From: Planctomycetota bacterium
GTDB taxonomy: Bacteria; Planctomycetota; UBA1135; UBA2386
Length of the DNA stretch: 64,000 nt
Assembly (NCBI GenBank): GCA_016794425.1
Contig: JAEUHR010000036.1
Coordinates: forward strand, 1-64,000
Direction of reading: 5' to 3'
Position 1 is the stretch's first letter; every line of letters begins with the position of its first letter. The notes below the pieces were generated by a model. That model saw nothing but the letters and a program-made list of their open reading frames with translations, ran no database searches and had not been told where the DNA came from. The translations under genes and the position numbers were made by a program. Below, piece by piece: positions 1 through 10,171 of the stretch.

Positions 1-141
1 CCGGGGGCGATGCTCGGGCTGTTGCCGCGGCAGCTGCGGCGCACGGAGGTCCTGGCGTGGCGCCAGGACTGGGGTGACCGCAGCATCCACCCGATGTGCC
101 AGGACGGGTCACGCACGGTGCGCGACGCGGTGGCGGCGTGA
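1..141 (+). CDS. C-terminal end of an unknown protein (5' truncated)
   Basis: An open frame enters the window at its left edge and ends with TGA at 139-141, giving 46 residues that include a WRQDWGDRSIHP stretch. The start lies outside the window. Codon choice (G/C at third positions) is compatible with real coding sequence. I do not recognise the family. It could be the tail of an enzyme, but nothing visible decides this. A convergent lipoprotein gene ends about 60 bp downstream. Confidence 0.45.
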   Translation, partial: PGAMLGLLPRQLRRTEVLAWRQDWGDRSIHPMCQDGSRTVRDAVAA

Positions 142-199
142 GTTCGCGCCAGGACCTCGGCCAGCACCGGGCTCTGGCACCGGTGATCCACTCAGGTCA

Positions 200-706
200 T
201 CAGTTTCCCGGCGGCGCTTCGGCCGGCCGCGCCGCGACGGTCGGCGCGTAGCGCACGCCGTCGTTGCCGAACAGCAGCGCGATGCGTTCGTGGCCGCGGT
301 GGCGCACGCCGTGCGGGGTCACGACGTACTCGTCGCGGTCGTGGTAGAGCACGCCCCACGCGAGCCATTCGCGGTCGCCGTGTTCGATGTCGGCGCCGTG
401 CGCGTCGACGTACCACTCGTCGCGGCTGCCGGCGCAGAACGCCGGGCCGTAGGACCGGAAGTGCTCGAGGTGGTAGCCCGCGGCCATCGGCACGGCCGTG
501 CGCTCGAACGAGACCACGTCGAGGTACAGCAGCGGGATCCAGGTGCCGCAGTCGAGGCGATCCTGGCCCGATGCCTCGAGGTCCGCGATCAGCTTCGGGA
601 TGTCGAAGCTGCCGTCGGCCCGGCGCGCCTGGTCGAAGTCGTAGGTCGAACAGGCCGGCAGCGCGGCGAGCGCGGCTGCGGCCACGGCGAGGGGGAAGCG
701 GTGCAT
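200..706 (-). CDS. Small predicted lipoprotein, function unknown
   Basis: Encodes 168 residues. The start MHRFPLAVA was chosen over an upstream in-frame start because it opens directly into a signal peptide ending in a lipobox (LPAC, Cys at about residue 19), so the mature protein should be lipid-anchored. The rest is soluble, rich in Trp, Tyr and His (for example WYVDAHGADIEHGDREW), with no domain I can name. It is transcribed divergently from the thioesterase gene, with 78 bp between the starts. Exported lipoprotein is well supported; its role is unknown. Confidence 0.7.
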   Translation of the reverse strand: MHRFPLAVAAAALAALPACSTYDFDQARRADGSFDIPKLIADLEASGQDRLDCGTWIPLLYLDVVSFERTAVPMAAGYHLEHFRSYGPAFCAGSRDEWYVDAHGADIEHGDREWLAWGVLYHDRDEYVVTPHGVRHRGHERIALLFGNDGVRYAPTVAARPAEAPPGN

Positions 707-770
707 GGCGTCGGCCGGGATGATCGCACCGCGGGCGGGAATGTGCACTTGGCTCACGCGCACAGCGCCC

Positions 771-776
771 TAGAGT
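771..776 (+). promoter_or_regulatory. -10-like TAGAGT, 8 nt before the thioesterase start
   Basis: TAGAGT lies 8 nt upstream of ATG 785. A weak -35-like TTGGCT sits at 749-754 with a 16-bp spacer. Transcription would begin close to the start codon, giving a leaderless or nearly leaderless mRNA. It is one of a recurring set in this window. Confidence 0.5.
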
Positions 777-784
777 CGGGCCCG

Positions 785-1270
785 ATGACCCAGCCGCCTG
801 TGCTCCCGCCGCGTCCCGTCGCCGCCAGCAAGGTGGAGATGACGGAGATCGTGTTCCCCAACGACGCGAACCCGCTCGGCAACGTCATGGGCGGCCGTGT
901 CATGCACTGGATCGACATCTGCGCCGCCGTCGCGGCCGGCCGGCACGCGCGCACGCCGGTCGTGACCGCCAGCGTCGACCGCATCGACTTCCACAACCCG
1001 GTGCCGATCGGCGGCGTGGTCGTGCTGCTGGCGTCGGTCAACTACGCCGGCCGCACCTCGATGGAGGTCGGCGTCAAGGTGTTCCAGGAGGAGCGCGCCA
1101 CCGGCGACCGCAAGCACGTCGTGTCGGCCTACCTGACGTTCGTGTCGCTGGATCCGACCAGCAAGGCGCCGCGGCCGGTGCCGCCGGTGCTGCCGGAGAC
1201 GCCGGACGAACGGCGCCGCTACGAGGCCGCCCAGGCGCGCCGCGCGCGGCGGCTCGCCGAGCGCAGTTGA
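785..1270 (+). CDS. Acyl-CoA thioesterase, hotdog fold (YciA/BACH type)
   Basis: Encodes 161 residues, the usual size for a single-hotdog acyl-CoA hydrolase that cleaves acyl-CoA to free acid and CoA in the cytoplasm. The family signature is clear: FPNDANPLGNVMGGRVMHWID near residues 21-41, with the conserved Asn and the GG before the long hotdog helix, followed by VTASVDRIDF and a strand around GRTSMEVGVKV. The ATG at 785 is the last start before the conserved core and lies just after a -10-like box. The C-terminus is a charged helix rich in Arg and Ala. Chain-length preference cannot be told from sequence. Confidence 0.9.
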   Translation: MTQPPVLPPRPVAASKVEMTEIVFPNDANPLGNVMGGRVMHWIDICAAVAAGRHARTPVVTASVDRIDFHNPVPIGGVVVLLASVNYAGRTSMEVGVKVFQEERATGDRKHVVSAYLTFVSLDPTSKAPRPVPPVLPETPDERRRYEAAQARRARRLAERS

Positions 1271-1323
1271 GCCCCGGCGGGGGCGGATCCGACGGTCCGG
1301 TGGCAGGCCCGCCGGCGGCTCGC

Positions 1324-1329
1324 TACAGT
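1324..1329 (+). promoter_or_regulatory. -10-like TACAGT, 12 nt before the Clp N-domain gene
   Basis: TACAGT is followed 12 nt later by ATG 1342. It fits the TANNNT-near-start pattern seen repeatedly in this window. No clear -35 element is visible in the G+C-rich sequence upstream. Confidence 0.45.
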
Positions 1330-1341
1330 CTCGCCCCCCGC

Positions 1342-1794
1342 ATGTTCGACGACTTCGCCGAAAAGACCGTCCTGGCCGTCAAGAAGGCCGAAGAACTGGC
1401 GCAGCAGCTCGGCGACGAGTCGGTCGCGACCGGCCACGTGATCTACGGGCTCACGGTCGATCGCAGCGTCTGCCTGCACCACATCTTCCAGGACCTGAAC
1501 GTCGATCCGGACATGTTCTCGGGCTACGTGAAGAGCCTGCCGCGCGAGCCCGTGGTGCCGAACGGGCCGTTCAACCGCCACGTGCACACGGTGTTCGAGC
1601 GCGCCAAGGACGCCGCCAAGCAGCTCGGCAGCAAGAAGGTCGAACCCGAGCACCTCGCGCTGGCGCTGCTGTCGGTGAAGTCCGGCTCCTGCTACGAGAC
1701 GCTGAAGGAGTTCGCGATCGACCCCGAGTACGTGCAGGGTCTGATCCTGCAGGCGATGGGGCTCGACCCGGAGATGGTGCCGGACTGGTTCTGA
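1342..1794 (+). CDS. Clp repeat (N)-domain protein, ClpA/ClpC N-domain-like
   Basis: Encodes 150 residues beginning MFDDFAEKTVLAVKKAEELA, the two-fold repeated helical domain that ClpA/ClpC/ClpB carry at the N-terminus for substrate or adaptor binding. The second half shows the repeat (RAKDAAKQLGSKKVEPEHLALALL). There is no AAA+ domain, so this is a free-standing Clp-N protein. Such proteins may act as adaptors or compete for ClpS-type sites, but that is inference. ATG 1342 was chosen because an earlier frame extension is only Gly/Pro-rich. It stands alone between the thioesterase and a gene remnant. Confidence 0.85.
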   Translation: MFDDFAEKTVLAVKKAEELAQQLGDESVATGHVIYGLTVDRSVCLHHIFQDLNVDPDMFSGYVKSLPREPVVPNGPFNRHVHTVFERAKDAAKQLGSKKVEPEHLALALLSVKSGSCYETLKEFAIDPEYVQGLILQAMGLDPEMVPDWF

Positions 1795-1860
1795 CCGCGG
1801 CCGCGCGGCGACCCTGCGAATCGCGGCCGTGAGCCTGTCTCGGCGACATCGAGTGTCCGA

Positions 1861-2097
1861 CCGGCGCCGACACGCTTCTGGCTCAGTGCGAACCGCCGCA
1901 ACCTCGTGTTTCGCGATCCGGCGCTGCAGGACCGCGTCGCCGACAACACCGGCCGCGACGACTGGCAGACCGAAGCGCAGTCGATCCTGTTCGGCACCGA
2001 CTTCGGCATCGTGACCCACATCGATACCGGACCCGACGGTGCGCTGTGGCTGGTCAGCCCGTCGACCGGGTCGGTGCGCCGCATCTTCGCGCTCTGA
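1861..2097 (+). pseudogene. Remnant of a PQQ-dependent sugar (glucose/sorbosone) dehydrogenase C-terminus
   Basis: The frame ending with TGA at 2095-2097 encodes RNLVFRDPALQDRVADNTG and then FGTDFGIVTHIDTGPDGALW and a final VSPSTGSVRRIF. This matches the last blade of soluble PQQ-type sugar dehydrogenases, where a GPDG-hydrophobic motif is followed by a Gly-rich turn and an I/V-x-R-I ending. About 75 residues remain of a family of roughly 350-450. No start codon or upstream blades exist, because the frame is closed by the stop of the preceding gene at 1792-1794. I read it as a decayed gene end; a short expressed peptide from GTG 1906 is much less likely. Confidence 0.5.
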
Positions 2098-2173
2098 CGC
2101 GGCCGGGCACTCTCCAGCGGCGGCGGCGATCCGGCCGAGATACCATCGGCCGCGCCCTGTCGCCCGCTCCGGA

Positions 2174-3586
2174 ATGACCCAGCTTCGCACGCTCGTCGTG
2201 ATCGCCCACCACGGCGAGTCGCACCGCCACTTCGTGCGGGACCTCGCGCGCCGCTACCGTTCGATGCCGCGCCTGCAGGCCGACGTCGTCGTCACGGCCG
2301 AGCAGCCGAAGGACTGCGGGCCCGACGTCGCCGAGGTGCGCGTCGGCCTGCCCGACAAGAACCCGTGGTCGCTGCCGTTCGCGCACCAGCAGGTGTTCGC
2401 CGAACGCGTCGACCGGTACGACCTGTTCGTCTACAGCGAGGACGACATCGGCGTCACCGAACGCACGATCGACGCGTTTCTGGCTGCCACGCCGCATCTG
2501 GCGCCGGACGAGATCGCCGGCTTCCTGCGCTACGAGGTCGACGCCGACGGCAAGCCGCGGCTCAACGACCTCTGGGGCCACTACCACTGCGTGCCCGGGT
2601 CGGCGCGGCGCCGCGGGCCGTACCTGGTCGCCGAGACCACCAACGAGCACGCTGGCTTCTACGTCGTCACGCAGGCGCAGCTGCGGCGCGCGCTGGCCAG
2701 CGGCGGCCTGTCGCGTGGGCCGCGCGTCACGCGCTACCACCTGCCGGAGACCGCGGCGACCGACATCTACACCGGCTGCGGCTTCAAGAAGGTCTACTGC
2801 GTCTCGCACGCCGACGACTTCCTGATCCACCACCTGCCGCAGAAGTACCTGCCGATGCTCGACGTCACGATCGACGAGTTCCGGCACCAGGTGGCGGTGC
2901 TGGAACGGATCCTCGACGGGCAGCATCCGGCGACCGAACTGTGCGCGGTCGAGTCGCCGCACTGGCCGATGCGCTGGCCGAAGTCGTACTTCGAGCCGGC
3001 GCGGCCCGAACTGCTGGACGCCGTGCCGGCACAGTGCCGGCGCGTGCTGTCGGTCGGCGCCGGCTTCGGCAAGCTCGAGCGCGCACTGCAGGCGCGCGGC
3101 CACGAGGTCACGGCGCTGCCGCTCGACTCGGTGCACGGCGGCGCGCTGGCGCGGCACGGCGTGCAGATGGTCTACGGCGAGCTGCGCGAACTGCTGCGCA
3201 CGCTGCCGCGGCGCTCGTTCGACGCGGTCGTGTCGAGCAACCTGCTGCACCTGCAGCCCGATGCGGCGGCGATCGTGCGCGGGTGCGCCGAACTGGTCGC
3301 GCCCGGCGGCGCGCTGGCGCTGACCGGCGTCAACCTGAACCGCCTGACGACGCGGTGGAAGCGCCGGCTCGGGCTCGACGAACACGAACGGCTGCGCTCG
3401 TTCGAGCGCGGCGGCTTCTGCATCCTGCCGCCGTCGGCGTTCGCGCACGAGGCGCGCGCGGCCGGGCTCGTCGACGTCGCGACGACCTGGTTCGAACCCG
3501 ATCGCGTCGGCGCGCGGCTGCCGCGCAAGGTGCTCGGCGAACTGACTGCCCGCAACTGGCTGCTCGCGGGCCGGCGGGCGCCGTGA
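2174..3586 (+). CDS. Two-domain protein: glycosyltransferase-like N-half, SAM methyltransferase C-half
   Basis: Encodes 470 residues. The N-terminal ~260 residues look like a nucleotide-sugar transferase fold: a first strand LRTLVVIAHHGESHRHF, an acidic YSEDDIGVT motif resembling a DxD site, and a conserved EHAGFYVV stretch. The C-terminal ~180 residues form a class I methyltransferase with a Gly-rich motif I (VLSVGAGFGKLERAL near residue 290) and a motif IV-like FDAVVSSNLLHLQPD. The ATG at 2174 follows a TACCAT box at 2141-2146. It ends in a 4-bp GTGA overlap with dinB, so the two are translationally coupled. The likely role is modification of a glycan; substrates are unknown. Confidence 0.7.
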   Translation: MTQLRTLVVIAHHGESHRHFVRDLARRYRSMPRLQADVVVTAEQPKDCGPDVAEVRVGLPDKNPWSLPFAHQQVFAERVDRYDLFVYSEDDIGVTERTIDAFLAATPHLAPDEIAGFLRYEVDADGKPRLNDLWGHYHCVPGSARRRGPYLVAETTNEHAGFYVVTQAQLRRALASGGLSRGPRVTRYHLPETAATDIYTGCGFKKVYCVSHADDFLIHHLPQKYLPMLDVTIDEFRHQVAVLERILDGQHPATELCAVESPHWPMRWPKSYFEPARPELLDAVPAQCRRVLSVGAGFGKLERALQARGHEVTALPLDSVHGGALARHGVQMVYGELRELLRTLPRRSFDAVVSSNLLHLQPDAAAIVRGCAELVAPGGALALTGVNLNRLTTRWKRRLGLDEHERLRSFERGGFCILPPSAFAHEARAAGLVDVATTWFEPDRVGARLPRKVLGELTARNWLLAGRRAP

Positions 3587-4791
3587 CCGGCGCGCCGCAG
3601 GGGCTGTCGCGCACGGTCCTGCACGCGGACATGGACGCGTTCTACGCGGCCATCGAACAGCGCGACCGGCCCGAACTGCGCGGCCGGCCGGTGGTGGTCG
3701 GCGGCAGCGGGCCGCGGCAGGTGGTCAGCACCGCCAGCTACGAGGCGCGCAAGTTCGGCGTGCATTCGGCGATGCCCGGCGTGCGCGCGCGGCAGCTGTG
3801 CCCGCAGGCCGTGTTCGTGCTGCCGCGCATGGACGTCTACGCCGCCGTGTCGGCGCAGGTCCGCGCCGTGTTCGACCGCTTCACCGACCTGGTCGAGCCG
3901 CTGTCGCTCGACGAGGCGTTCCTCGACGTCACCGGCAGCCGCGCGCTGTTCGGCTGTGGCGCCACGATCGCGCGCCGCATCAAGGACGAGGTGCAACGCG
4001 CGACCGAGCTGACGGTCAGCGTCGGCGTCGCGACGTCGAAGTACGTCGCCAAGGTCGCCAGCGACCTGAAGAAGCCCGACGGGCTGGTCGTCGTGCCGCC
4101 GGGTGAGGAGCGCGCGTTCCTGGCGCCGCTGCCGGTGTCGCGCCTGTGGGGGGTCGGGCCGACCACGCAGCAGCAGCTCGAACGCGCCGGTCTGCGCACG
4201 ATCGCCGACGTGCAATCGCGCAGCGAACGGCAGCTCGTGCAGGCGTTCGGCGACAGCCTCGGGCCGCACCTGTTCGTGCTGGCCAACGGCCTCGATCCGC
4301 GCGCGGTCGAGCCGCTGCGCGAGGCGCGCTCGATCGGCCACGAGATGACGTTCGCCGAGGACTTGACCGACGCCGACGAGGTGCGCGACACGCTGCTGCA
4401 GCTGTGCCAGATGGTGGGGCGGCGGCTGCGCCGCGAAGGCGTGCGCGGCTCGGTCGTGCGGCTCAAGCTGCGCCACCCGGACTTCACGACGCTGTCGCGG
4501 CAGCGCAAGGTCGCGGCGACCGCCGACGACCTCGAACTGCACCGGACCGTCTGCGAACTGCTGGCCGGCTGCTGGCCCGGCCGGCCCGGCGTGCGGCTGC
4601 TCGGCGTCACCGCGGCGCAGCTGGTGCCGTTCGACGCGCCGGTGCAGGGCGGCCTGTTCGCGGCGCCGCCGCAGAAGCGCGACCGGCTGCTGGCCGCGAT
4701 GGACCGGATCCGGGACCGCCACGGCGAGAGCGCGGTGCGCCACGGCGTCGAACGGCGGCACACGAACCCGTGGGGGCCTTCGCCCGAGTAG
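3583..4791 (+). CDS. dinB: DNA polymerase IV (Y-family)
   Basis: Encodes 402 residues. This error-prone translesion polymerase has catalytic Asp16 in HADMDAFYA and the Asp110-Glu111 pair in LSLDEAFLDVT. The fingers motif YEARKFGVHSAMP and the HhH region (LPVSRLWGVGPTTQQQL) are present, followed by a little-finger domain. A beta-clamp-binding motif QGGLF lies at residues 355-359, and the protein continues about 45 residues beyond it, so the clamp motif is internal rather than terminal. The GTG start at 3583 overlaps the upstream stop. No LexA-like operator is evident because the gene is read through from the upstream gene. Confidence 0.95.
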   Translation: MTGAPQGLSRTVLHADMDAFYAAIEQRDRPELRGRPVVVGGSGPRQVVSTASYEARKFGVHSAMPGVRARQLCPQAVFVLPRMDVYAAVSAQVRAVFDRFTDLVEPLSLDEAFLDVTGSRALFGCGATIARRIKDEVQRATELTVSVGVATSKYVAKVASDLKKPDGLVVVPPGEERAFLAPLPVSRLWGVGPTTQQQLERAGLRTIADVQSRSERQLVQAFGDSLGPHLFVLANGLDPRAVEPLREARSIGHEMTFAEDLTDADEVRDTLLQLCQMVGRRLRREGVRGSVVRLKLRHPDFTTLSRQRKVAATADDLELHRTVCELLAGCWPGRPGVRLLGVTAAQLVPFDAPVQGGLFAAPPQKRDRLLAAMDRIRDRHGESAVRHGVERRHTNPWGPSPE

Positions 4792-4798
4792 TGCTGGT

Positions 4799-4832
4799 GG
4801 GTCGGCCCGCCGCCGCCATCACCTGCCGACCC
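4799..4832 (+). terminator. Possible intrinsic-type hairpin after dinB
   Basis: GGGTCGGC at 4799-4806 pairs perfectly with GCCGACCC at 4825-4832 around an 18-nt loop, starting 8 nt after the dinB stop. There is no T-run, so termination would be weak or Rho-assisted. The remaining sequence to 5010 shows no gene. Confidence 0.3.
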
Positions 4833-5010
4833 GCCGACCTTGCCACCGGCCGGTCGCGTCGGCACCGCGTGAAGGGGCTTGCCCCGCCTGCGCCGCCCCA
4901 ACATCATGCCGACCGCGGGAGCGAGGATTCTCGCCAGGGTTGAAACATCGACGCCGTGATGGCGGTCCGAGTCACCAAGGCCGAACCTCGCGCCTTCGCC
5001 TGCCCCCGGC

Positions 5011-6627
5011 ATGCCCCAACTGCCCCCCGTACGCCGCCAACCGACCGCGCCGCTGCGGGCGGTGCTCGCCTGCTCGGCCACGCTGGTCGCCTGTTCGTCG
5101 GCCCACTACCGCGCCGACGCCGATGCCGACGTGGCCGAGACGCTGGCTACCGCGACGCAGCAGACGCTCGGCGGCCGCGAGCAGTGGGTGCTGCGGCCCG
5201 AACTCCAGCGCAAGGACGCCGCGCCGCCGCCGGCCGAGCAGCCGCTGCCCGCCGAGCCGGTCGCGCCGCCGCCGCGCACCGTCGACCTGCCGCAGTCGCT
5301 GTCGCTCGCCGTGCGGCAGAACCGCACGTTCCTGGCGCAGCGCGAGGCGCTCTACCGCGCCGGCCTGTCGATGGCGCTGACGCGGTTCCAGTTCGGGCCG
5401 CAGTTCGCCGCGACCGTGAACTACCTGTGGCCGCGCAGCGATGGCGGCGGCCAGTCGCACCGCGCCGGCGCGACGCTGAGCGGTTCGCAGATCCTGCCGA
5501 CCGGCGGCACGGTCTCGGTTTCGACCGGGCTCGACGCCGAGTGGCTGCGCGACCACGGCGGCCCCGACGACGAACTGTTCGGCGGCTCGGCCGGCGTGAC
5601 GCTGACGCAGCCGCTGCTGCGCGGCGCCGGCCATGCGATCTCGCACGAGCCGCTGACGCAGGCCGAGCGCCAGCTCGCCTACGCGATCCGCGACTTCGAA
5701 CTGTTCCGCCAGGACTTCACGATCGAGGTCGCGCAGAGCTTCTTCGCGCTGCGCAGCCAGCAGCAGACGCTGGCCAACGAAGAACGCAACCTCGCCCGCG
5801 CCGAGTTCGACCGCCGGCAGGCCGAGGCGCTGCTGCAGGTCGGCCGCAAGGCCGAAGCCGAGGTGTTCCTGGCGCGGCGGCGCGAGATCGAGGCGCGCGA
5901 CCAGCTGATCGACGCGAGCGCCGCGTTCGATCGCGCCGTCGACGAGTTCAAGATCCTGCTCGGTCTGCCGACCGAAGCGCCGCTCGAACTCGCCGAGGTC
6001 GAACCGGTCTACGAGCCGGTGCGGTTCGAGGTACGGTCGGCGATCGCGGCGGCGCTGCACAACCGGCTCGACCTGATCACGCAGCGGCAGGCGCTCGAGG
6101 ACACCGAGCGCTCGCTGCACATCGCCGAGAACGACCTGCTGCCGGACCTGAACCTGGTCGCTAACTACGGCCGCACCGGCAGCGGCGACCGGCTCGGCGA
6201 CGCGGCGCCGGACCGCTGGAGCTCGTCGGTCGGCGTCGAGTTCGTGCTGCCGCTGCAGCGCCTGCCGCAGCGCAACGCGTACCGCTCGAGCCTGATCGCG
6301 CTCGAGCAGGCGCGGCGCGAGCTGCAGCTGCGCGAGGACCAGCTCGAACTCGAGATCCGCAACGCGATGCGGCAGCTGCACTCGATCGAGGAGCGCATCA
6401 CGCTGCAGGAGGACCAGATCGTGCACGAGCGCCGCGCGGCGCGCGTGACGCGCATCCGGTTCGAGGGTGGTGCCGGCAGCAACCGCGACCTGCTCGAAGC
6501 CGAACAGGCGCTGATCGACGCCGAGAACGCGTTGATCCGGCTCAAGGTCGATCATTTCGTTGCACGGCTGCGGTTGCTGCGCGACATGGGTGTGTTCTTC
6601 GTCGACGACGAGGGGATGTGGCGATGA
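5011..6627 (+). CDS. Outer-membrane efflux protein, TolC family, predicted lipoprotein
   Basis: Encodes 538 residues. After a signal peptide with a lipobox (LVACSS, Cys near residue 28) and a Pro-rich linker come two TolC-type repeats rich in long coiled-coil helices, such as SFFALRSQQQTLANEERNLA and the Glu/Arg-rich helix near residues 425-470. These trimers form the channel-tunnel of tripartite exporters. The second repeat shows the typical HIAENDLLPDLNL turn into a beta strand. It is the first gene of a tight four-gene operon and overlaps the adaptor start by 4 bp (ATGA). Being lipid-anchored is common for NodT/OprM-type members. Confidence 0.88.
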   Translation: MPQLPPVRRQPTAPLRAVLACSATLVACSSAHYRADADADVAETLATATQQTLGGREQWVLRPELQRKDAAPPPAEQPLPAEPVAPPPRTVDLPQSLSLAVRQNRTFLAQREALYRAGLSMALTRFQFGPQFAATVNYLWPRSDGGGQSHRAGATLSGSQILPTGGTVSVSTGLDAEWLRDHGGPDDELFGGSAGVTLTQPLLRGAGHAISHEPLTQAERQLAYAIRDFELFRQDFTIEVAQSFFALRSQQQTLANEERNLARAEFDRRQAEALLQVGRKAEAEVFLARRREIEARDQLIDASAAFDRAVDEFKILLGLPTEAPLELAEVEPVYEPVRFEVRSAIAAALHNRLDLITQRQALEDTERSLHIAENDLLPDLNLVANYGRTGSGDRLGDAAPDRWSSSVGVEFVLPLQRLPQRNAYRSSLIALEQARRELQLREDQLELEIRNAMRQLHSIEERITLQEDQIVHERRAARVTRIRFEGGAGSNRDLLEAEQALIDAENALIRLKVDHFVARLRLLRDMGVFFVDDEGMWR

Positions 6628-8173
6628 AGTGGCAGCTCGCGCTCGGTGCATGCCTCGCGGCCGGTGTGGTCGCCGCGGTCTGGTTCTGGCCGGCGACGCG
6701 CGCGGTCGCCGCGGTGACCGACCACGACCTGTTCGCGGTGCGCCGCGGCGACCTGGTCGTGACGCTGACCGAGAACGGCACGATGGTCGCGAAGGAGTCG
6801 AAGAAGGTCGTCAGCAAGATCAAGGGCGAGAGCAAGATCCTGTTCCTGGTCGAGGAGGGCAAACAGGTCGAGGAAGGCGAGGTCGTCTGCCGGCTCGATC
6901 CGACCGCGGCGCAGGAAGCGCTCGAGCAGGTGCAGCTCGAGGTGCTGCAGACCGAGGCCAACCTGAAGACCGCGCGCACCGAGCACGAGATCCAGGCGGT
7001 CGAGAACGCCGCCGCGCTGACCAAGGCGCGAACCGAACTCGAACGCGCGCGCAAGGAGATCGAGAAGTACCGCGAGGGCGAAGCGCCGCAGGAGCGCAAC
7101 AAGCTGCTGGTCGCGATCAAGAGCGCCGAGACCGAACTGAACCGCGCGCAGAAGAAGTACGAGGACAGCAAGAAGCTGCTGGCCGAGGCCTACATCAACC
7201 AGTCGGAGCTCGACGAGGACAAGATCGCGTTCGAGCGCACCGAGGTGCTGAAGGACAGCGCCGACACCGACCTGCGGTTGTTCGACAAGTACACGTTCCC
7301 GATGCGGGTCGAGGAGCTCGACACCAAGCTCGCCGACGCGCAGCGCGAGGTCGAGACGGCGCAGAAGCGCGGCGAGTCGCAGCTCGGCCAGAAGGCCGTC
7401 GCGGTGCAGCAGGTCGAGAAGCGGCTCGCGGTGCAGAACCAGCAGCTGAAGGAGCGCACCGCCGACCTCGACAACATGACGTTGACCGCGCCGTGCCCCG
7501 GCATCGTCGTCTACGGCAACCCGCACGAGCCGTGGTACCGCGAGAACGTCAAGGTCGGCGGCGCGATCCGCGGCAACTTCACGGTGCTGACGATCCCGGA
7601 CCTGCGCGTGATGCAGGTCAAGCTGAAGATCCACGAGGCCGACATCAGCAAGCTGCGGCTCGGCCTCGGCGCGACGGTCACGACCGACTCGTACCCGGGG
7701 CTGCGGCTGCCGGCCGAGGTCACGAAGATCGCGACGGTCGCCGGTTCGAGCAGCGACTGGGGCAACCAGTCCGACGTGAAGTCGTTCGACGTCGAGGTGA
7801 CGCTGGCGCCCGGGACCACGCAGTTGCGGCCCGGCATCAGCGCCAAGGTCGAGATCCACTGCGACACGCGGCCGGCGACGTTGTTCGTGCCGCTGCAGTC
7901 GGTGTTCGCCGAGAACGGTGAGCACTTCTGCCACGTCGCCGCGATCGGCGGCGAACCGCAGCGCCGCCGGGTCGAGGTCGGCGCCAGCAACGACAACTAC
8001 GTCGAGGTGACCGGGGGGCTCGCCGAAGGCGAACGCGTGCTGCTCTACAACCCGTCGCTGCCGGGCGCCGGCAGCGCGCCGCCGCCGGCGCCGACGCCGG
8101 CCGAAGGCGCGCCGGCGACCGCCGGCAAGGACGAGGCGCGCGGTGCCGTCGAGGCGACGGCGGGCAAGGGTTC

Positions 8174-8177
<4 letters not shown>
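6624..8177 (+). CDS. Periplasmic adaptor (membrane fusion protein) of a MacAB-type exporter
   Basis: Encodes 517 residues. An N-terminal membrane anchor (residues ~5-24) is followed by the first half of a lipoyl-like domain, a very long alpha-helical hairpin (roughly residues 95-290, Glu/Lys/Gln-rich), the second lipoyl half (LTAPCPGIVVYG) and beta-barrel domains, as in HlyD/MacA proteins. The C-terminal ~40 residues are an Ala/Pro/Gly-rich tail. ATG 6624 was preferred to a GTG six bases upstream because it gives the ATGA overlap with the previous stop. It should link the inner-membrane ABC transporter to the lipoprotein channel encoded just upstream. Confidence 0.88.
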
Positions 8178-8892
<715 letters not shown>

Positions 8893-8908
<16 letters not shown>

Positions 8909-10161
8909 TCGTCGAGGCGCTGCGCAACCTGCTGCGCCACAAGCTGCGGTCGCTGCTGACCGCGCTCGGCATCGTGTTCGGCATCGCGTCGGTCGTCGCG
9001 ATGGTGTCGGCCGGCGAAGGCGCGCGGCGCGAGATCCTCGACCAGATCCGCGAACTCGGCACGCACAACGTGATCGTCAACGCGCAGAAGCCGCCGGCCG
9101 AGCAGAAGCCGGACAAGGAGGAAGGCGACTACGTGCTCGAGTACGGGCTGACGTTCCACGACCTGCGGCAGATCCGCGCGACGCTGCCGGCGGTCACCGA
9201 CGCGCTGCCGGTGCGCGACGTCAAGGACTGGCTGTGGTTCCAGAGCCGCCGTGTCGAGGCGCGGATTCGCGGCGTCACGCCGCGCTACTTCGAACGGCTG
9301 AACCTCACGCCGGCGCTCGGTCGCCGGCTCGACGACGACGACGGCCGCGAACGGCGCCGCGTCTGCGTCGTGCGTGCGCGCGTGCTGCAGGAGGCGCGCT
9401 ACGTCGGCGATCCGCTGCGGCTCGACCTGAAGATCGGCGCCGAGTACTACCGCGTCGTCGGCGTGCTGCCGGACTTCGCCAGCAAGAACCCCGACCGTGC
9501 GATCCTCGGCCTCGACGACCGCGCGCTCGAGGTCTACGTGCCGTTCGAGACCGTCGTCGACCGCCGCGGTCTGACGCAGAGCACGTTCGAGTCCGGCACC
9601 TGGGAGGTGTCGCGCGTCGAGCTGCACCAGATCGTCTGCACGGTCGCGGACGAGGCCGACGTCGCGTCGGCCGCGCGCGGCATCCAGGCGATCCTCGGCC
9701 GGCTGCACGCGCGCCGCGACTACCAGGTCACGGTGCCGATCGAACTGCTGCAGTCGCGCGCGCAGACGCAGCGCACGTTCGACATCGTGCTGCCGGTGAT
9801 CGCCGGCATCGCGCTGCTGGTCGGCGGCATCGGCATCCTGAACATCATGCTGGCCAGCGTGACCGAACGGACGCGCGAGATCGGCATCCGGCGCGCGATC
9901 GGCGCGTCGCACCGCGACGTCACGCTGCAGTTCCTGGTCGAGACCGTCACGCTGGCGCTGATCGGCGGCGTGCTCGGCGTGCTGCTCGGCATCGGCGGCA
10001 GCATGCTGCTGGAGCGCTTCACCGACTGGAAGCCGGTGATCACGTTCGGCGCGGTCGCGGTCGCGATGGGCATCTCGTGCCTGACCGGCATCGTGTTCGG
10101 CATCTACCCGGCGCGCCGCGCGGCGGCGATGGACCCGGTGCGCGCGCTGCGCCACGAGTGA
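8893..10161 (+). CDS. ABC transporter permease, MacB/FtsX type
   Basis: Encodes 422 residues from GTG 8893 (MLGELIVEALRNLL). The topology is that of MacB: one N-terminal membrane helix (residues ~20-40, SLLTALGIVFGIASVVAMVS), a large periplasmic MacB-PCD-like domain, then three C-terminal helices with the FtsX signature RTREIGIRRAIGAS between them. The C-terminus has the typical PARRAAAMDPVRALRHE ending. With the three upstream genes it completes a tripartite exporter that could expel a peptide, lipid or antibiotic; the substrate is not visible in sequence. Confidence 0.93.
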
Positions 10162-10171
10162 CCGCGCGCCG

